DNA from: Pleodorina starrii
Lineage: Eukaryota > Chlorophyta > Chlorophyceae > Chlamydomonadales > Volvocaceae
Length of the DNA stretch: 64,000 nucleotides
Direction: 5' to 3'
NCBI GenBank assembly: GCA_030267565.1
Contig: BRXU01000016.1
Location: 560,501 to 624,500, forward strand
Positions within the stretch are counted from its first letter, which is position 1. Each line of letters starts with the position of its first letter. This document shows positions 24,001 to 35,526 of the stretch, in pieces. The notes beneath the pieces are model-generated. The model ran no database searches. It saw only the letters and a program-made list of their open reading frames with translations, and was not told the DNA's origin. Made by a program: the position numbers and the translations under genes.

Positions 24001-27000
24001 GCTGGGGCTGGGGCTGGGTGGAGCTGGCTGGCTGGCTGGCTGGCTGGGGGGATGAGGGCGTGGGGAAGGGTCGGGGGTGGCTGGGTGGGTCAGGGTGGGT
24101 CAGGGTGGGTAGGTCAAGGTGGGTCGGGGTGGGTGGATGAGGGCGTGGATGGATGGGTGGGTGGGTGGGTGGGTAAAGTGGCTGCGGTCCAGGGGTAGGA
24201 GGGAGGTGACTCGCTGACCCGCTGCCGGGCTGTGGTCCCAGTCGGGACTGGCCCTGCTGGCCTCCCCCCTCCGAGACCGCCTCCCCCTCCCCCCCTCCTA
24301 GGCCTCCTCCCCCCCGCCTCGACTCGTCGCCCTCCTCCCCCGTCTCCTAGGCCTCCTTCCCCTCGTGCCTCGCCGGAAGTTCTCGCCTCCCCTTCCCCAT
24401 CCGCGCGCACACGCAAACGTTTGTCCTCTTGCTCGCAGGTGAGATCAACCGGTTTGTCCGGAATGGAGTCATTCTGCAGGTGGGTGGGTGGGTGGGTGGG
24501 TGGGGTGGGTGGGGTGGGTGGGGTGGGTGGGTGGGTACCGGTGGGTGCCTGGCTGCGGCGGGCCGATGTGTGGCGGACACTTCAGGAGGCCGTTGGGGGA
24601 GGGAGCGCACGGCGCACGGAGATGGGATAGGGTGCCCTTTCACCGCCGTTGCCGCCACCGCCGCCACCGCCATAACGCATCCTCTAGCAGCCAGACCCCC
24701 CCACCGTCATCCGCCTTGCCGCTGGCCCCCCCCCCCGCCCTCTCTCCCGCCATCGCCTCTCGGGCAACGTTTTTGGCTGCTTTTGCCTTTCGCATGCCAG
24801 CCTGTCAGCTTTCCGTTCGGACTGATCTTCGGTATCCCTGCCTCCCTCCCTCGAGCGTGTCCGCAGGACGGCAATTTCGTGGCTGCAGATCTGGTGTTGT
24901 ACTGCACCGGCTACCTGAAGACGTACGACTATCTGGAGGGCGATATGCGCTCGCGACTGGAGCTGCAGAAGGACGGGCTGTACTTGTACCGCAACTGCCT
25001 GCCGTACGCCGTACCGCATCTGGCTTTCATCGGCAGCGAGGTGGGTGCGCTGCTGTGCTGATCATCGGAGGGGGGCTCGAGGGCAATTGGCTCCTCTGGT
25101 TCTCCGCGCCGCGCCGCGCCTCGCCTCATCTCCCCTCCGTTGCCGCGGCTCCCCACCCCCACCCCCGCTCCCCTCCCTCCCTCCCTCCCAGGTGAGCACC
25201 TACAACAACATCCTCACCCACGGCCTGCAAGCGCTGTGGCTAGCCCACATCCTGAGCGGCCGCACCCCGCTGCCGCCGCCGTCGGCCATGGCGGACGACG
25301 TGCGGGCGCAGCAGCGCTGGCGGCGGTCCATCATGCCGGCGCAGCGCAGCAGGGGCTCCGTACTCATGCTGTACATGATGCAGTACCATGACCAGGTACG
25401 GCACGGCAGGGTAGGGTAGGGTAGGGTACGGCGTGCGCGTGGCGTGCGGACTCTTGTGCCCTGGAACTTGGAAGAATCTGCCCTTTTAGTCCGACCTTGT
25501 GTGCGCGTGTGTCTGCGTGTGTATGTATGCGTGTGATGTGCATACTCGTTCGTCCAGTGACTGGACACCGAGTCGGATCCGCCGCCGCGCTGCGATGCGC
25601 AGCCTTTGCCACGTGCTTCGTTCCCGTGCTGCTGCTGACACGTCTGCCGTTGGCACTGCCGTATTGTTGTACCGCTATCGTACCGCCTCAGCTTTTGGCG
25701 GACATGGGCTTCCCCTCGCGCCGCAAGGGCTTCAACCTCCTTGCCGAGTGCTTTGGGACCTACACCGCCACCGACTACCACCAGCTGGTGGAGGGCGACG
25801 ACGCGGCACTGCTGGCGGCGGCACGCAGCGCGGAGGAACAGCTGGCGGCGGCGGGTGAGCCGCCCGCCGTACTGGCGGCGGAGGCCGCCGGCCGCGCCGG
25901 CGTCGGGCCGCCGGGGTCCGCCGCTGGCGCGGCGGCGCCGGAGGCGGCGGCTCCGCCGCCGCCGCCTGGCGGCGGCGGCGCCGGAGGCGCCTCCGGCGCC
26001 CCCGGCGCGCTTCGCGCTCCGGCCGCCAATGATGACAGCCGGTACTTTTGCAACAGCAGCCGGGGTGGCACGTCAGCTTCGGCGCGCAGCTTCAACGGCG
26101 GGGAGGGCTGCTGCTGCCACCTACAGCAACAGCAGCAGCAGGGGCAGGACGATCTGGGCTGCTGCGGTTGCGGCGCCGGCGTCGCGGCGGGGCCGGGGGC
26201 GGCGGCGGCGGCGGCGGCCGCTGCTGCCGCTGGCCGGGTCGGCTCCCCTGGCAGCAGCTCTGTAGGAGTGGCGTCGGCTGACAGGTGCGTGGCCGTGACC
26301 CATGGGTCGGCGAGGGAGCGATGTTGGGTGCCACGAAAACCGCAAAAACCCAACCCGATGGAAAGCATGGAGGACGCATATATATTCCGGTATATATATT
26401 CCGGCGTATGTGTTTGGGTGTGTGTCTGTAACGTCTCACGTGAATGGGGATGCGCGAACCCTGAAACCCTGAACAACTACCTCTTGGAGGCAGGGGCCTT
26501 CGGATAGACAGCGCGCCAGATGAGAATTAAAGTTGACCTTTTGGGACAGCTGATATTGGCCCCGAACCCGGGACTGGAATGCCCGCAGGGTCTTGGCGAT
26601 GGATTTTGGTCCGGATTCAGTCGAATCTGCAACGCACCGCAGCCCGCAGCGCGGCAGGCCGCCCGCCTGCAGGGATGCCACATCCGCAGCCGCCGCTGCC
26701 GTCACCTTCGCCGCCAGCTCGGCGCCTGACGGCGTCGGCTCGGCGCCCCTCTGGGCCCGGACCGAGCAGCAGCGCCGCTCAGCCCGTGCCCTCAGCATGC
26801 GCGTCGCATCCGACCTGAGCAACGCCGCCAGGGGCATGAATGGCGGCGGGCCCTCGGGCACCGGCGCCGGCGCCGCCGACGGCCGGCGGCCTGCGACGGC
26901 TTCCGCCGCCCCGGCCACCAATGCGCTGCGCCGCCGCGCCGCCGCCGGCGGCCCAGAGTCGTCAGACTCGGACCATAGGACGGCGGCGCCGCAGCTGGCG

Positions 27001-29727
27001 TTTTTCCCGGCGGACGGTTGGAGTGCCAGCACGGCCTTGCCGGCCCCCGTCAGGGGCTGCGCCGGCACCAACATGTTCGCTTCGGCGCCCATTCGGCAGA
27101 CGGCCGCCGCAACGGATCGATCTTCCGCCGCCGCCGCCGCCGCCGGCCGCCGCAGCTTCACAAGCCGGGGCCCTTGGGACCCGACTGGCGGCACCGCCGC
27201 GGCGGCGACGGCGGCGGCGGCGGCGGGTCCCTCCGCCTCCGGCGGCTACGCGGGTCCAAGCTCCTCGAGGCTCTCCCGCCACACCGGGCCCACCTCGCCC
27301 ATCCCCTGTCAGTCGAAGCACACGGCGGGGGTTCCCCTGCAGCAGCAGCAGCAGCAGCAGCGGAGTTTGGCAGACACATGGCCGTACGGCAGCCAGTACT
27401 CGGTGCCCAACGGTTTGTCGTACCATCATCCTCAGCAGCAGCAGCAGCATCAACATCAACAGCAGCAGCAGCAGCAGCACGTGCGGTGGAGCATGTTGAG
27501 CAGCGGGGACGTGGCGGAGGTGGCTCCCTCGGGCGGCAGCGCCAGCGGCATGTTTGTACGACAATACGGCAGCGGATTACATGGCGGCTTGCGGTCGCTG
27601 CCCGAGAACGCATCGCCGTACGGCACCGCGTCTGCCATCGCCGGCGGCAGCGGCGGCGACGGCAGCGGCAGCCTCCTATGCGAGTGCTCCAGCGCCGGCG
27701 CCGGCACCGCCGCTGGCGGCAGCGGCAGCGGTGGTGCTGCCGTCTGCGGCCACTGCAGCGGCAGCGGCGGCGACTGGTTGCCGCCGTCGGACAACTTGCC
27801 GTACCGCTCCCACCAGAACCACCTTCGGCCGGCGACGGCGCCGCAGGCGGGCTCACGGGAGGCGCCGCCGCCACCGCCGCCGCCGTCGCCGGCGCTGGAG
27901 CCCCCCCGTCACACGGCGAACTCCACGGGTCAGTCGCCGCACGCCGTCGAGTCGCCTCGGCGGGCGCAGGTCGCGCCGAGACCGCCGAGTGAGGAAACGG
28001 ACCGCGGGGCCGAGCAGCGAGGCGGCAGCGGCGGCGGCAGCGGCGATGGATATGAAGCGCACTGCGGCCTGCAGCAGACCGGCGGCGCCAGAGCGGCAGA
28101 AGGAGGAGGAGGAGGGCAGGTGTGTGGTGACGGGGCCGCCAGCGGCGCGCGCCCCGGCAGCGGCTCGGCCGCCGATGGAGAGGCGGCGGGACACCAACCC
28201 GGCGCCGGCGCTGCCGCCGCTGCCGCCGCCAGGAGCGGCGGCGGCGGCGGTTCGCCGCCCGCAGTCGCCCCGCCTGCCTCCAGATGCAATGACACCACCT
28301 GCAGCAGCAGCAACCACCACAACCACCATAACCACCACAACCACAACCACCACAACAACAGCAATAACCAACTCCACGCCGCCACCAGCTGCGTCCCGCC
28401 GGCCAGCAGCAGCGACCGCAGCCACCGACTGAGCTCCTGCAGCCACAGCCAAAGCATCGCTGACAGCGCGCCAAGCTCCAACAACAGCAGCGGGCCCAAC
28501 ACGGTCGAGACGGCGGCGGGCGGCGGCCTCGAGGACCCTGGCGGCGCCGTCGACAAAATCTACCCGATCGTGGAAGACGAGGGCTCGGCCGTCGTCCTCG
28601 CCGACTGCCGGCCGCCGCCGTCGCCGCCGCTGCCGCTGCCGCAGCCCGCGGCGGCGGCGGCGGCGCCGCCGGCCTGGTACGCCTTCGCCTCCGACGCCAC
28701 GCGACTCGCGACGTACGGCTCCCTCGGCGGCGCGTCGGACGGTGGCGGCGGCGGCGGGGGCCTGTTTGGCAGCCCGGGCTCCAGCGCAGTGTCGCTGTCG
28801 CTGTGGAATGCTAGCTCCGCCACGAGCGCGACTATAGGGCGCATGATGCACGGCGGCACGGGGCGCGGGAGCATGGTCCTGTCGGAGTCGCGTCTGGGCG
28901 CGATGGGGACGCTGCTAGAGGTTGAGCAGGCCGACAGCGTCGACGACGGCGGCGGTGGCGGTGAGGCAGCGGCGGCGTCGGCGGCGGCGGGGGCTGGTGA
29001 GCGGGGATCCTCCAACCCCGCGGCCCCGCCGGCGAGGGCGGTGCCAACGGCGGCGGCGCCGGCGATTTTAGCGCTGACCCGCGCCGGCAGCGGCGGCGCA
29101 GGCAGGTCGCCGCGTCGCGGCAGCGCAGTGAGCGGCGGCAGCGCGTTGTTTATGGTTAACGGTGCCGGTGGTGGTGGCGGCAGCAGTAGGGACTGGCGAC
29201 GCGTGGGCAGCCTGGGCCGCAGCACCGATGGCGTGACGGCCGGGCTGGCGGAAGGCGCCGCCGGCGCAGCCGGCAGCGGCGGCGTTGGCGCTGGCAGCGT
29301 CAGCAGCTGGAATATGTTCCCTGGAGCCTCGAGCAACGGCGCATACAGCACGGGCAGCAGCGGCGGCCAGATCTATTCGTCGATCAGCTTCGCGGCGGAT
29401 TTAAGGAATGGCGGCGGCGGCGGCAGCAGCAGCAGCGCCGCCGCCGCCGCCGGCGGCGCACAGTTGCCGCCGGAGTTGTTGGTACGGCAGCCGTCGCGAC
29501 TTTCCAGCTGCCCCACCGCGGACAGCATCATAGCGAACATGATGGATGCGTCCGGAGGAAACGAGGCGGCGGCGGCGGTGGACGAAGGCGGCGGCGCAGC
29601 CGCCGCCACCGCCAGTGACGCCGGCGGCGGCGGCGGCCTCGGGCCGTTGGCGGTTGGATCATGCTCGTCCACGATTCCTTTCGTGCCCTTGGCTGACACG
29701 TCGCCATTCCGCTCTCCCACCGAGTAA
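21078..29727 (+). CDS. Flavin-containing monooxygenase with giant low-complexity C-terminal tail
   Basis: FAD- and NADPH-dependent oxygenase of the FMO-like family; substrate unknown. Proposed exons: 21078-21296, 22170-22403, 22579-22644, 23009-23179, 23418-23585, 23836-23977, 24439-24479, 24867-25040, 25192-25395, 25692-26284 and 26589-29727, summing to 1,716 residues. The FAD-binding GxGxxG is VLVVGAGVAGLQTARQLLKL near the N terminus, followed by DDVGGVW and GYGLQ, then VPWKLYEFPEFPWP. The NADPH-binding site is RRVVIVGAGKTALDC. The late motif VLYCTGYLKTYDYLEGD and HGLQALWLAHILSG end the enzyme near residue 470-520. From there to the stop the protein is Ala/Gly/Ser-rich with a polyGln run, a His/Asn run (NHHNHHNHHNHNHHNNSNN) and many Pro stretches. 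Exon 10 ends in phase 2 and exon 11 opens in the matching phase, so the tail is joined in frame. The first junction is not canonical (see findings). The tail could instead belong to a separate gene. Confidence 0.85.
26297..26308. repeat. Palindrome GACCCATGGGTC next to a splice donor
   Basis: Exact copy of the 12-bp palindrome, starting 12 bases after the donor of monooxygenase intron 10. Confidence 0.85.
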
Positions 29728-32130
29728 TTGTGCCACGGAGGAGTGATTGCGCCATTAGATCTCGGTGGGTGTGCCGTTTGTTTTTGAGACGTTGAGGCGC
29801 CTCGATGGGTTGTGCAGGCTGCGCTTGGCACGTCAGTGGAATGGCGCGGAGCGCGGAGCCCTTGTTGTTGTGAGTTTGTCGCTTTCGCGTTGGACTGCCG
29901 CTTGCAGTGCGGACGCTCTGTGTGTGAATGTGTGTGCGTATGTTCTTCGTCTCGAATCAATCGCACGATCGATGATGCTGTCCCGGAGTATATGTGGGTC
30001 TTTTGACCGGCGCAGCCGCCGCGAGGCGCGCCCGCCGAAAACCCGCGCTGGGCATTTTTGTGCTTAGTAATGACGTGTGTCGGTCCGCCGCGCTCGGAGG
30101 ATTCAGCCCCGGGATGTTCGTGTTACCCCAGCTCCCAAGCCGGGATGTTACCCCGGGGGCGTTTGTTAGATTGTTACCCCACTTGGTCCCAATGGATCCG
30201 CGGTCTGCGCCCTGCTTTGTGCCCCGGAGCCCTGCTTACTGGCATGGCATGGAGACATTCCAACAAATGATGGACGTCTGCGGACTCTCGCGGATGTCTT
30301 GAAGGCACGGCGGCTGCCGCCGCCGCCGTCGTCGTTGTCGTCGTCGTCATCGGGGGGCAGGACGGGAGGCTTTGGGCGATGACCTGGCTGGGAAGTACGA
30401 CCAGCGTGCCTTCAGTGTGGCGCACTGCAGGACGCGGGTGCGGGCGCGGGCGCGCGTGGTGCAATATAGAAAGATGGGTCTTGTCCTGTGTGTGCAGCAC
30501 ATAAAGCGCGGGTTGGGGCGGGGCCAGGCGGTGACCGCCGTTGTATACGGTGCGATCGGATGATTGTGGGACGGAGGATTGTGTGAGGTTGCGGTTTCGA
30601 TTTGTGAATGACCCATGGGTCAGTGTGGGCCCCGCGTGCCGTCGCCTCGCATTAGGGCGGCGGCTGGCGGCGGTTTGCCAGGTGAGGGTGAACTGAACGG
30701 GGCGAGGGCGTCGCCCCGGTCTGGTCTGGGGTACATGCACTGCAAACCACAAACGCAGCGCGACCGTTGCCCGCTTGGAAACCGCGAAGAAGAAGGCCGC
30801 CGGAGCGTCTGTGCGTGTGTTGGTGCGTCTATGCGCTCGTTGGTGCGTCTGTGCGCTCATTCGGCAACCTGTTGTGCTCACATCGTACGGCGTCCGATTG
30901 CTTGCGCAGCCGCGGCGGCCTCGGTGCCCCTCTGCCGAGTGCACGGCGCTGGAGACGTCCTCGCAGGCACACGGGGCCGCAGCGGGCGGGCCTGGCTGTC
31001 ACGGTCGCCTCGTATCCAGTGTCCAACAAAACCCAAACCCCAAAAAGGCGACAAGGACTGGGCTACAAGTCGGGAGGTTCCTTGTCCTCGGGGTGCCTTC
31101 ATACGTGCCGCCGTATTGCTCCCAAGGAACCCAAATAAGCGGGGCATTCCCGAGGGCGGCCAGCCAAGCGATATCGCCAAGCCGATGCCGCTTGCCTGCG
31201 TGGCCTGTGTGCCCGCGCTCGCCCGCCCGCTCGCGACGCGGCGTGACGGCGGTCGGCGCGCTGCGCCGACCCCCGCGCGGGCCTCGTGCGGGGCACCGGG
31301 CTGGCTTAGAACCTCCGCACCGCGTTGCGGACCGTCCCTTTGCTCGGTTAGTACATCTCTTCGCAGGATATGGCTTTGATTGGGAACTTGTTGCCCGTTT
31401 TGGATACCGCTTCGTCAGAAGCGCGCAGCGCTCTCTTCTTTGACGTTTATGCTGTGGAGGGGGGTTTTGGTGCTGTGGGTTGGTCGGAGGGCTCGCTGGC
31501 AGGGGTTGACCGGGAGTCCAGCGAGGGCGCGGGAGAGAGGGGCCGTCGGGCGGTCGGAAGGCCGGTCGTTTCCGGCCGTTGACTCACGACCGAGCGCGTC
31601 GACGCCGCCACCTACCCATCCCTTCAGCTGGTCGCTGTGCGGGGGGCCCGGAGGGCTGCTGAGCGAGAACGAACATAATCCACGTTTGGCTTATTGTGGG
31701 TGGTGGTTTGGCGCGCATTGCGCTGCGTGTGCTGGCTTGCTTGCTTGCGCGCGCGCCGCGGCGCGGCCTTCCCGTGACGCGTCCGTCGCCGCCGTTCTGG
31801 AAGAGGTTCCGCGCGGATGATACCGGTACTTGTCCACGTTGTCGCCCAGAGACATGACACGACGAGACGAACACGGACGGACGCCCGCGTGGCGATCGGT
31901 GCGCTCAATGCAGGGATGTGGTGGGAAAACAAAGAAGAGGGTGGGATTGGGGGTTCATATGTGGAGGTTCGTATTCTTTTGGGGCCGCCTCGCCGGACGA
32001 TGCGTCTTTGCGCCCGTGTCTGCACTTGCGTCGCGTTGCCGTGGGCACACACGCGGCGGCACGCGCGGGTCGTGGTGCCATGACCTGCCGCCGCCGCCGC
32101 CGTGCTGCTCCCCTCCCCCGGCAGATTGTT

Positions 32131-32178
32131 TCTGCTACATTGCCGTTTACGGGCTCTGCTACATTGCCGTTTACGGGC
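32131..32178. repeat. 24-bp perfect tandem duplication
   Basis: Two adjacent copies of a unit starting TCTGCTACATTGCCG and ending TTTACGGGC. Confidence 0.9.
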
Positions 32179-33794
32179 TCCGGCCTATACGTGGATAACC
32201 TCCCAGCCTCTTTGCAACCCTCAATGGTTATGGTGTATGCGATTGACACACACACTTGGCCGCATGTTGCTTCTGTCTCGGACAGACGCGCGTGTGCGCG
32301 CGCCAGGGGTGCATTTGTCTGGTGTGTGCGAACGAGGTCGGCCGGCGCCCCAGCGCCGCTCTCTTCTACACTCGCGGCTCAGGTTGGCGCCAGCCCGTGG
32401 CTCGCACGATGTGACGTGTCTGTCTGTCTGTCTGTCCGTGAGTTAGGTTGCACCCGACGCCAATTCCCGACGGGCCATTGCTGCCTGTTTTCAAAGTGGC
32501 CTTTGAAGGGGTGGTAGCCACTGAGCGCCCGCGTTGCGAGAAGGAAAAGAGGCGAGGGGACCCGGGAGGGCGCAGCCCATCCAGCACCCACCCACCCAAC
32601 CCGCGGGGATGTCGCCGAGGAGGCTGGCTGCGCGAGAGCGTGTCGTGTTGGGTTTTAACTGGCTTGTTTGGGGATGAATGCTTTTCTGTGGGCGGTTGCG
32701 ACGTGGCGTTTTGCATGTGGGAGGTCAGGTGAGAGCGGAGATACCGCAGCGAAGGGACGTGTGGGAGGCATGGGAGGCGTGGGGGCGCATCCGGGCGTCT
32801 GCGCGAAGGTGTGTGCTGTTATCACCAGCACATAGGCGCAGCTCGTGCTCTGTGCTGCCGCTGGTGCTTGTTCGTCATGTTGATGAGATGGGGGCCCGGG
32901 ATTATGCGGCGTTGGCGGCTAGCTGGTGGCCCAGGTCAGCGTGTGACGTTTATTCACGACCCTGTCGGTTCCACGCGCACGCCGCCGCTGCCTGCACTCG
33001 CTGCGCCATTCCATTTGTCGTTTCGCGGGACCGCCTGGCCGTCGCTCGAGTGTGGGGCATCGGCACGTGCGCGCGCGCGCGGGCGCGCGTACTTCGTTCT
33101 TACTGCCAGCTGTAAGGCGTAGCGTGCGCGGCGTGCATGCGGAGTCCAGTGACTGTGTACGGCATGGAGGAGTTGCGGGCAAGTTGAGCCGCCTGGCCAT
33201 CGGGGGAGGGGGCGGAGTCGTTGTGCGGTCGATCCAAGTGGGGTGCGTGAGCACTTGGGAGGCGCTCGAGCCTGCCGTTGATTTAGCGACTCGTGTTTCC
33301 ACTCCTGGCGCTGCGTGCGATGATGCCGGTGATGCTGCTGCCGCTGTTGCTGCTGCTGCTGCTTGTCCGGCGCTGCGCTTTCTGAGGACGTTATCAAACG
33401 ACCGCCATCTGCCCACACACTGTTGTTGTGGGTGCACAAGCCGCAATGGTATGAATCGCGAGGCATTCCTTCTTTGCTAAGCGGTCGTCATGGCTTCACT
33501 TTATGGTGAATAAACGTGTAGCACGGCGGTGTGGGCGCTGCCATACGGGATGGGCGCACATGCCCGCGTCCCCTCCCCTATTCAACCTAGTGTAGGAAGG
33601 CTTCTGGTGCACACAACTGTTGTAATTGCCGGGATGCCGGGGGCTCTTGAGCCTGAAAAACACCCGCATCGACACGTGCGCGGCTGTTGCTGCTGCTGCC
33701 GTCACGCATCCGCGCGTTCGTGGTCCAGCGGGCGCATCCAGCCTCCCTCATGTCTGCAAACGCTTTTGACTTCCTGGAGCTCAGCCGGCCATGC

Positions 33795-33985
33795 ATGGCA
33801 CGCGTTCCTTGCTACCGAATGCTCCGGCGGAGCTGAATTGTTGCCACACCCAGCACGTTCTGGAAAGCCTGCGCAAAGTCCTGGTCGTCGTCGGCGCCGG
33901 GCGTGGCGACAATGCAGACCGCGTGGCAGCTGCTCACCAACTAGGGACATAACCAGGTCCTTGGTCTCTGCCACGCCGAGCCCAC
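33795..33985 (+). pseudogene. Decayed fragment of flavin monooxygenase exon 1
   Basis: Shares CTGCGCAAAGTCCTGGTCGT, GGCGCCGG and CAGACCGC(A/G)(T/C)GGCAGCTGCTCA with the exon starting at 21078, about 12.7 kb upstream and in the same orientation. Weaker similarity extends on both sides: GGCGGAGCTGAATTG against GACGGAGGTGGATTG before, and CAGGTC(C)TTGGT after. Small insertions break the GxGxxG frame, and CACCAACTAG gives a stop in the frame that corresponds to KLGAQ. No other monooxygenase exons are seen nearby, so this is a fragment and not a second gene. Confidence 0.8.
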
Positions 33986-35526
33986 GCGGCCCCGGTGCTT
34001 GAAGCTTTACTGCGACAGGCCCGAGGACAGAGCGGCGCCGGCAACGGCTGTTCCCTAGCCGAGGGACGCCTTCCCCTGTGGGACAGGTGGCCGTGGCGGT
34101 GACGGCTAGTGCGCCCTCGGGCGCTGACGTCGCGCTTTGGTCGCGAGAACTGGCATGGGCGCCCAGCTCGCGGGACTTGCCGCAGGATCCACTTCGCCCC
34201 GCCTTCTCGTCTTCCCTTCCTCCGCCCGCCCTCGCCATACCCGCCCTCGTCGCCACTCCGTGGTGCGCCGCAGCAGCGGCGGGGGCTCGGCCTCATGTGC
34301 CACGCGCGGCTGCCGTCCGCCGCGGAGCGGCGCCTCATCGAGGCGGAGTCGGGACTGACGGTCAGCGGCGCAATCAAGCTGCGGTGTGCGCTGGAGGTGC
34401 TCCTCCCGACCGACATGGCGTTGCTTGTATGTGGTTCCCCACGGGCGTGAGACCCGGTGCACTGTGCTTGTACTTGCACCGTATGTCGGTATGTGCAAAG
34501 GGAGGTCGCAGCCATGCGGATGATAAGAGCCCTCTTGGGCGCTGTTTCCGCGCACGTCTCCTCACCGTCAGGGGTCCCCAGGTCCTCCCCGCTTAGGGAC
34601 GCCAATCGGCACCCTGCCCGCGTTGCCATGCTCTAGCTGCTAGGCGTTGCCGTGCACTTATGTATACCCTCTTATTTCGCACCACCTTTGGGTCGCTTGG
34701 GCGTTGGTTGCTGAAGCTTGCTCCGTCAGGTTTCGCCCGGCTTATCCCTGACTTCGGAAGTTTGCGCTGTCGTTACCTTTTGGTACCCCACGCAATCAAA
34801 ATACCAAACGCATATGTATCACGCATCAAACTAATTCTATGCGTGCGCTTGCCAAGAATGTACGCTGTGGGGCTTTGGGTATGGGCACGGTGTACTGTGA
34901 GGGAGGATGAAAGGGTGGTCCTGCGCTCCCTGCGTGGCCAGTCGCCAGCTGGCAGCTCGCCAAGTATCTTTAGTGGCCATAAATGGAGAGGGCCACATAT
35001 ACACCTCCTTACTGCAAAGGTCGCTTGTAACAGTATGCAAGTTACTACGATGACCGGTTCGCAGCCATCTAAGCGATACATGCCGACCCCCGGGACCGCC
35101 GATAACGCGATAAGGAAGTTCGCCGACGACAAGTCCAAGCGTAAACGAATCCGAAGTTTACAACCACATTTCTCAGCACAACCCCTACCGTGTTTTGTTA
35201 AAAGGCTGCCTGCGTCCCCAAGGTCGTTCGCTCGCACGTAGGTACCAAAACTCAGCCTATGCACAATTATAGTGCAGCATAATTTAAACGGTACGCCCCA
35301 TATTCGAGGAGTAACTGTCTCACAGGGAGGCCTTCACGCATGACGTAAATTCAAACGCCGCATGGAACCCGTATGAATATTGCCAGGGCGCTTTCTCAAA
35401 GGCAACGACCTAGGTCTTTACTGACTGTTATATAGGTATACTCCATAATAGTTTCAAAGCATATGAGCTAGCTGAACGTTCTCCTTGCAGGGTGACATTG
35501 CGGCCTGCGTTTCCCGCAAGATCACC

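Larger units (their letters stand above)
29728..35526. other. Intergenic region with pseudogene fragment and repeats
   Basis: No intact gene recognised over 5.8 kb. It contains a decayed copy of the monooxygenase first exon (33795-33985), a 24-bp tandem duplication at 32131, an exact GACCCATGGGTC palindrome at 30610-30621 and a fragment of the dispersed ~52-bp repeat near 32741. The plus-strand frame around 34300-34435 (reads AERRLIEAESGLTVSGAIK) has unbiased composition but matches nothing I know. The last 900 bases are AT-richer. A TTGCAG acceptor at 35485-35490 just before the MOR1 start may end a 5' UTR intron. Confidence 0.55.

Noticed and set aside
27158..28474. 438-codon minus-strand frame opposite the monooxygenase tail
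   Set aside because: It is the antisense of GCN-repeat coding sequence, giving Arg/Cys/Gly runs. The plus-strand frame is longer and joined in phase to the upstream exon.
33490..34600. A second functional monooxygenase gene
   Set aside because: Only the first-exon segment is recognisable and it carries indels and a stop; no later exons with NADPH-site or CTGY motifs are present.
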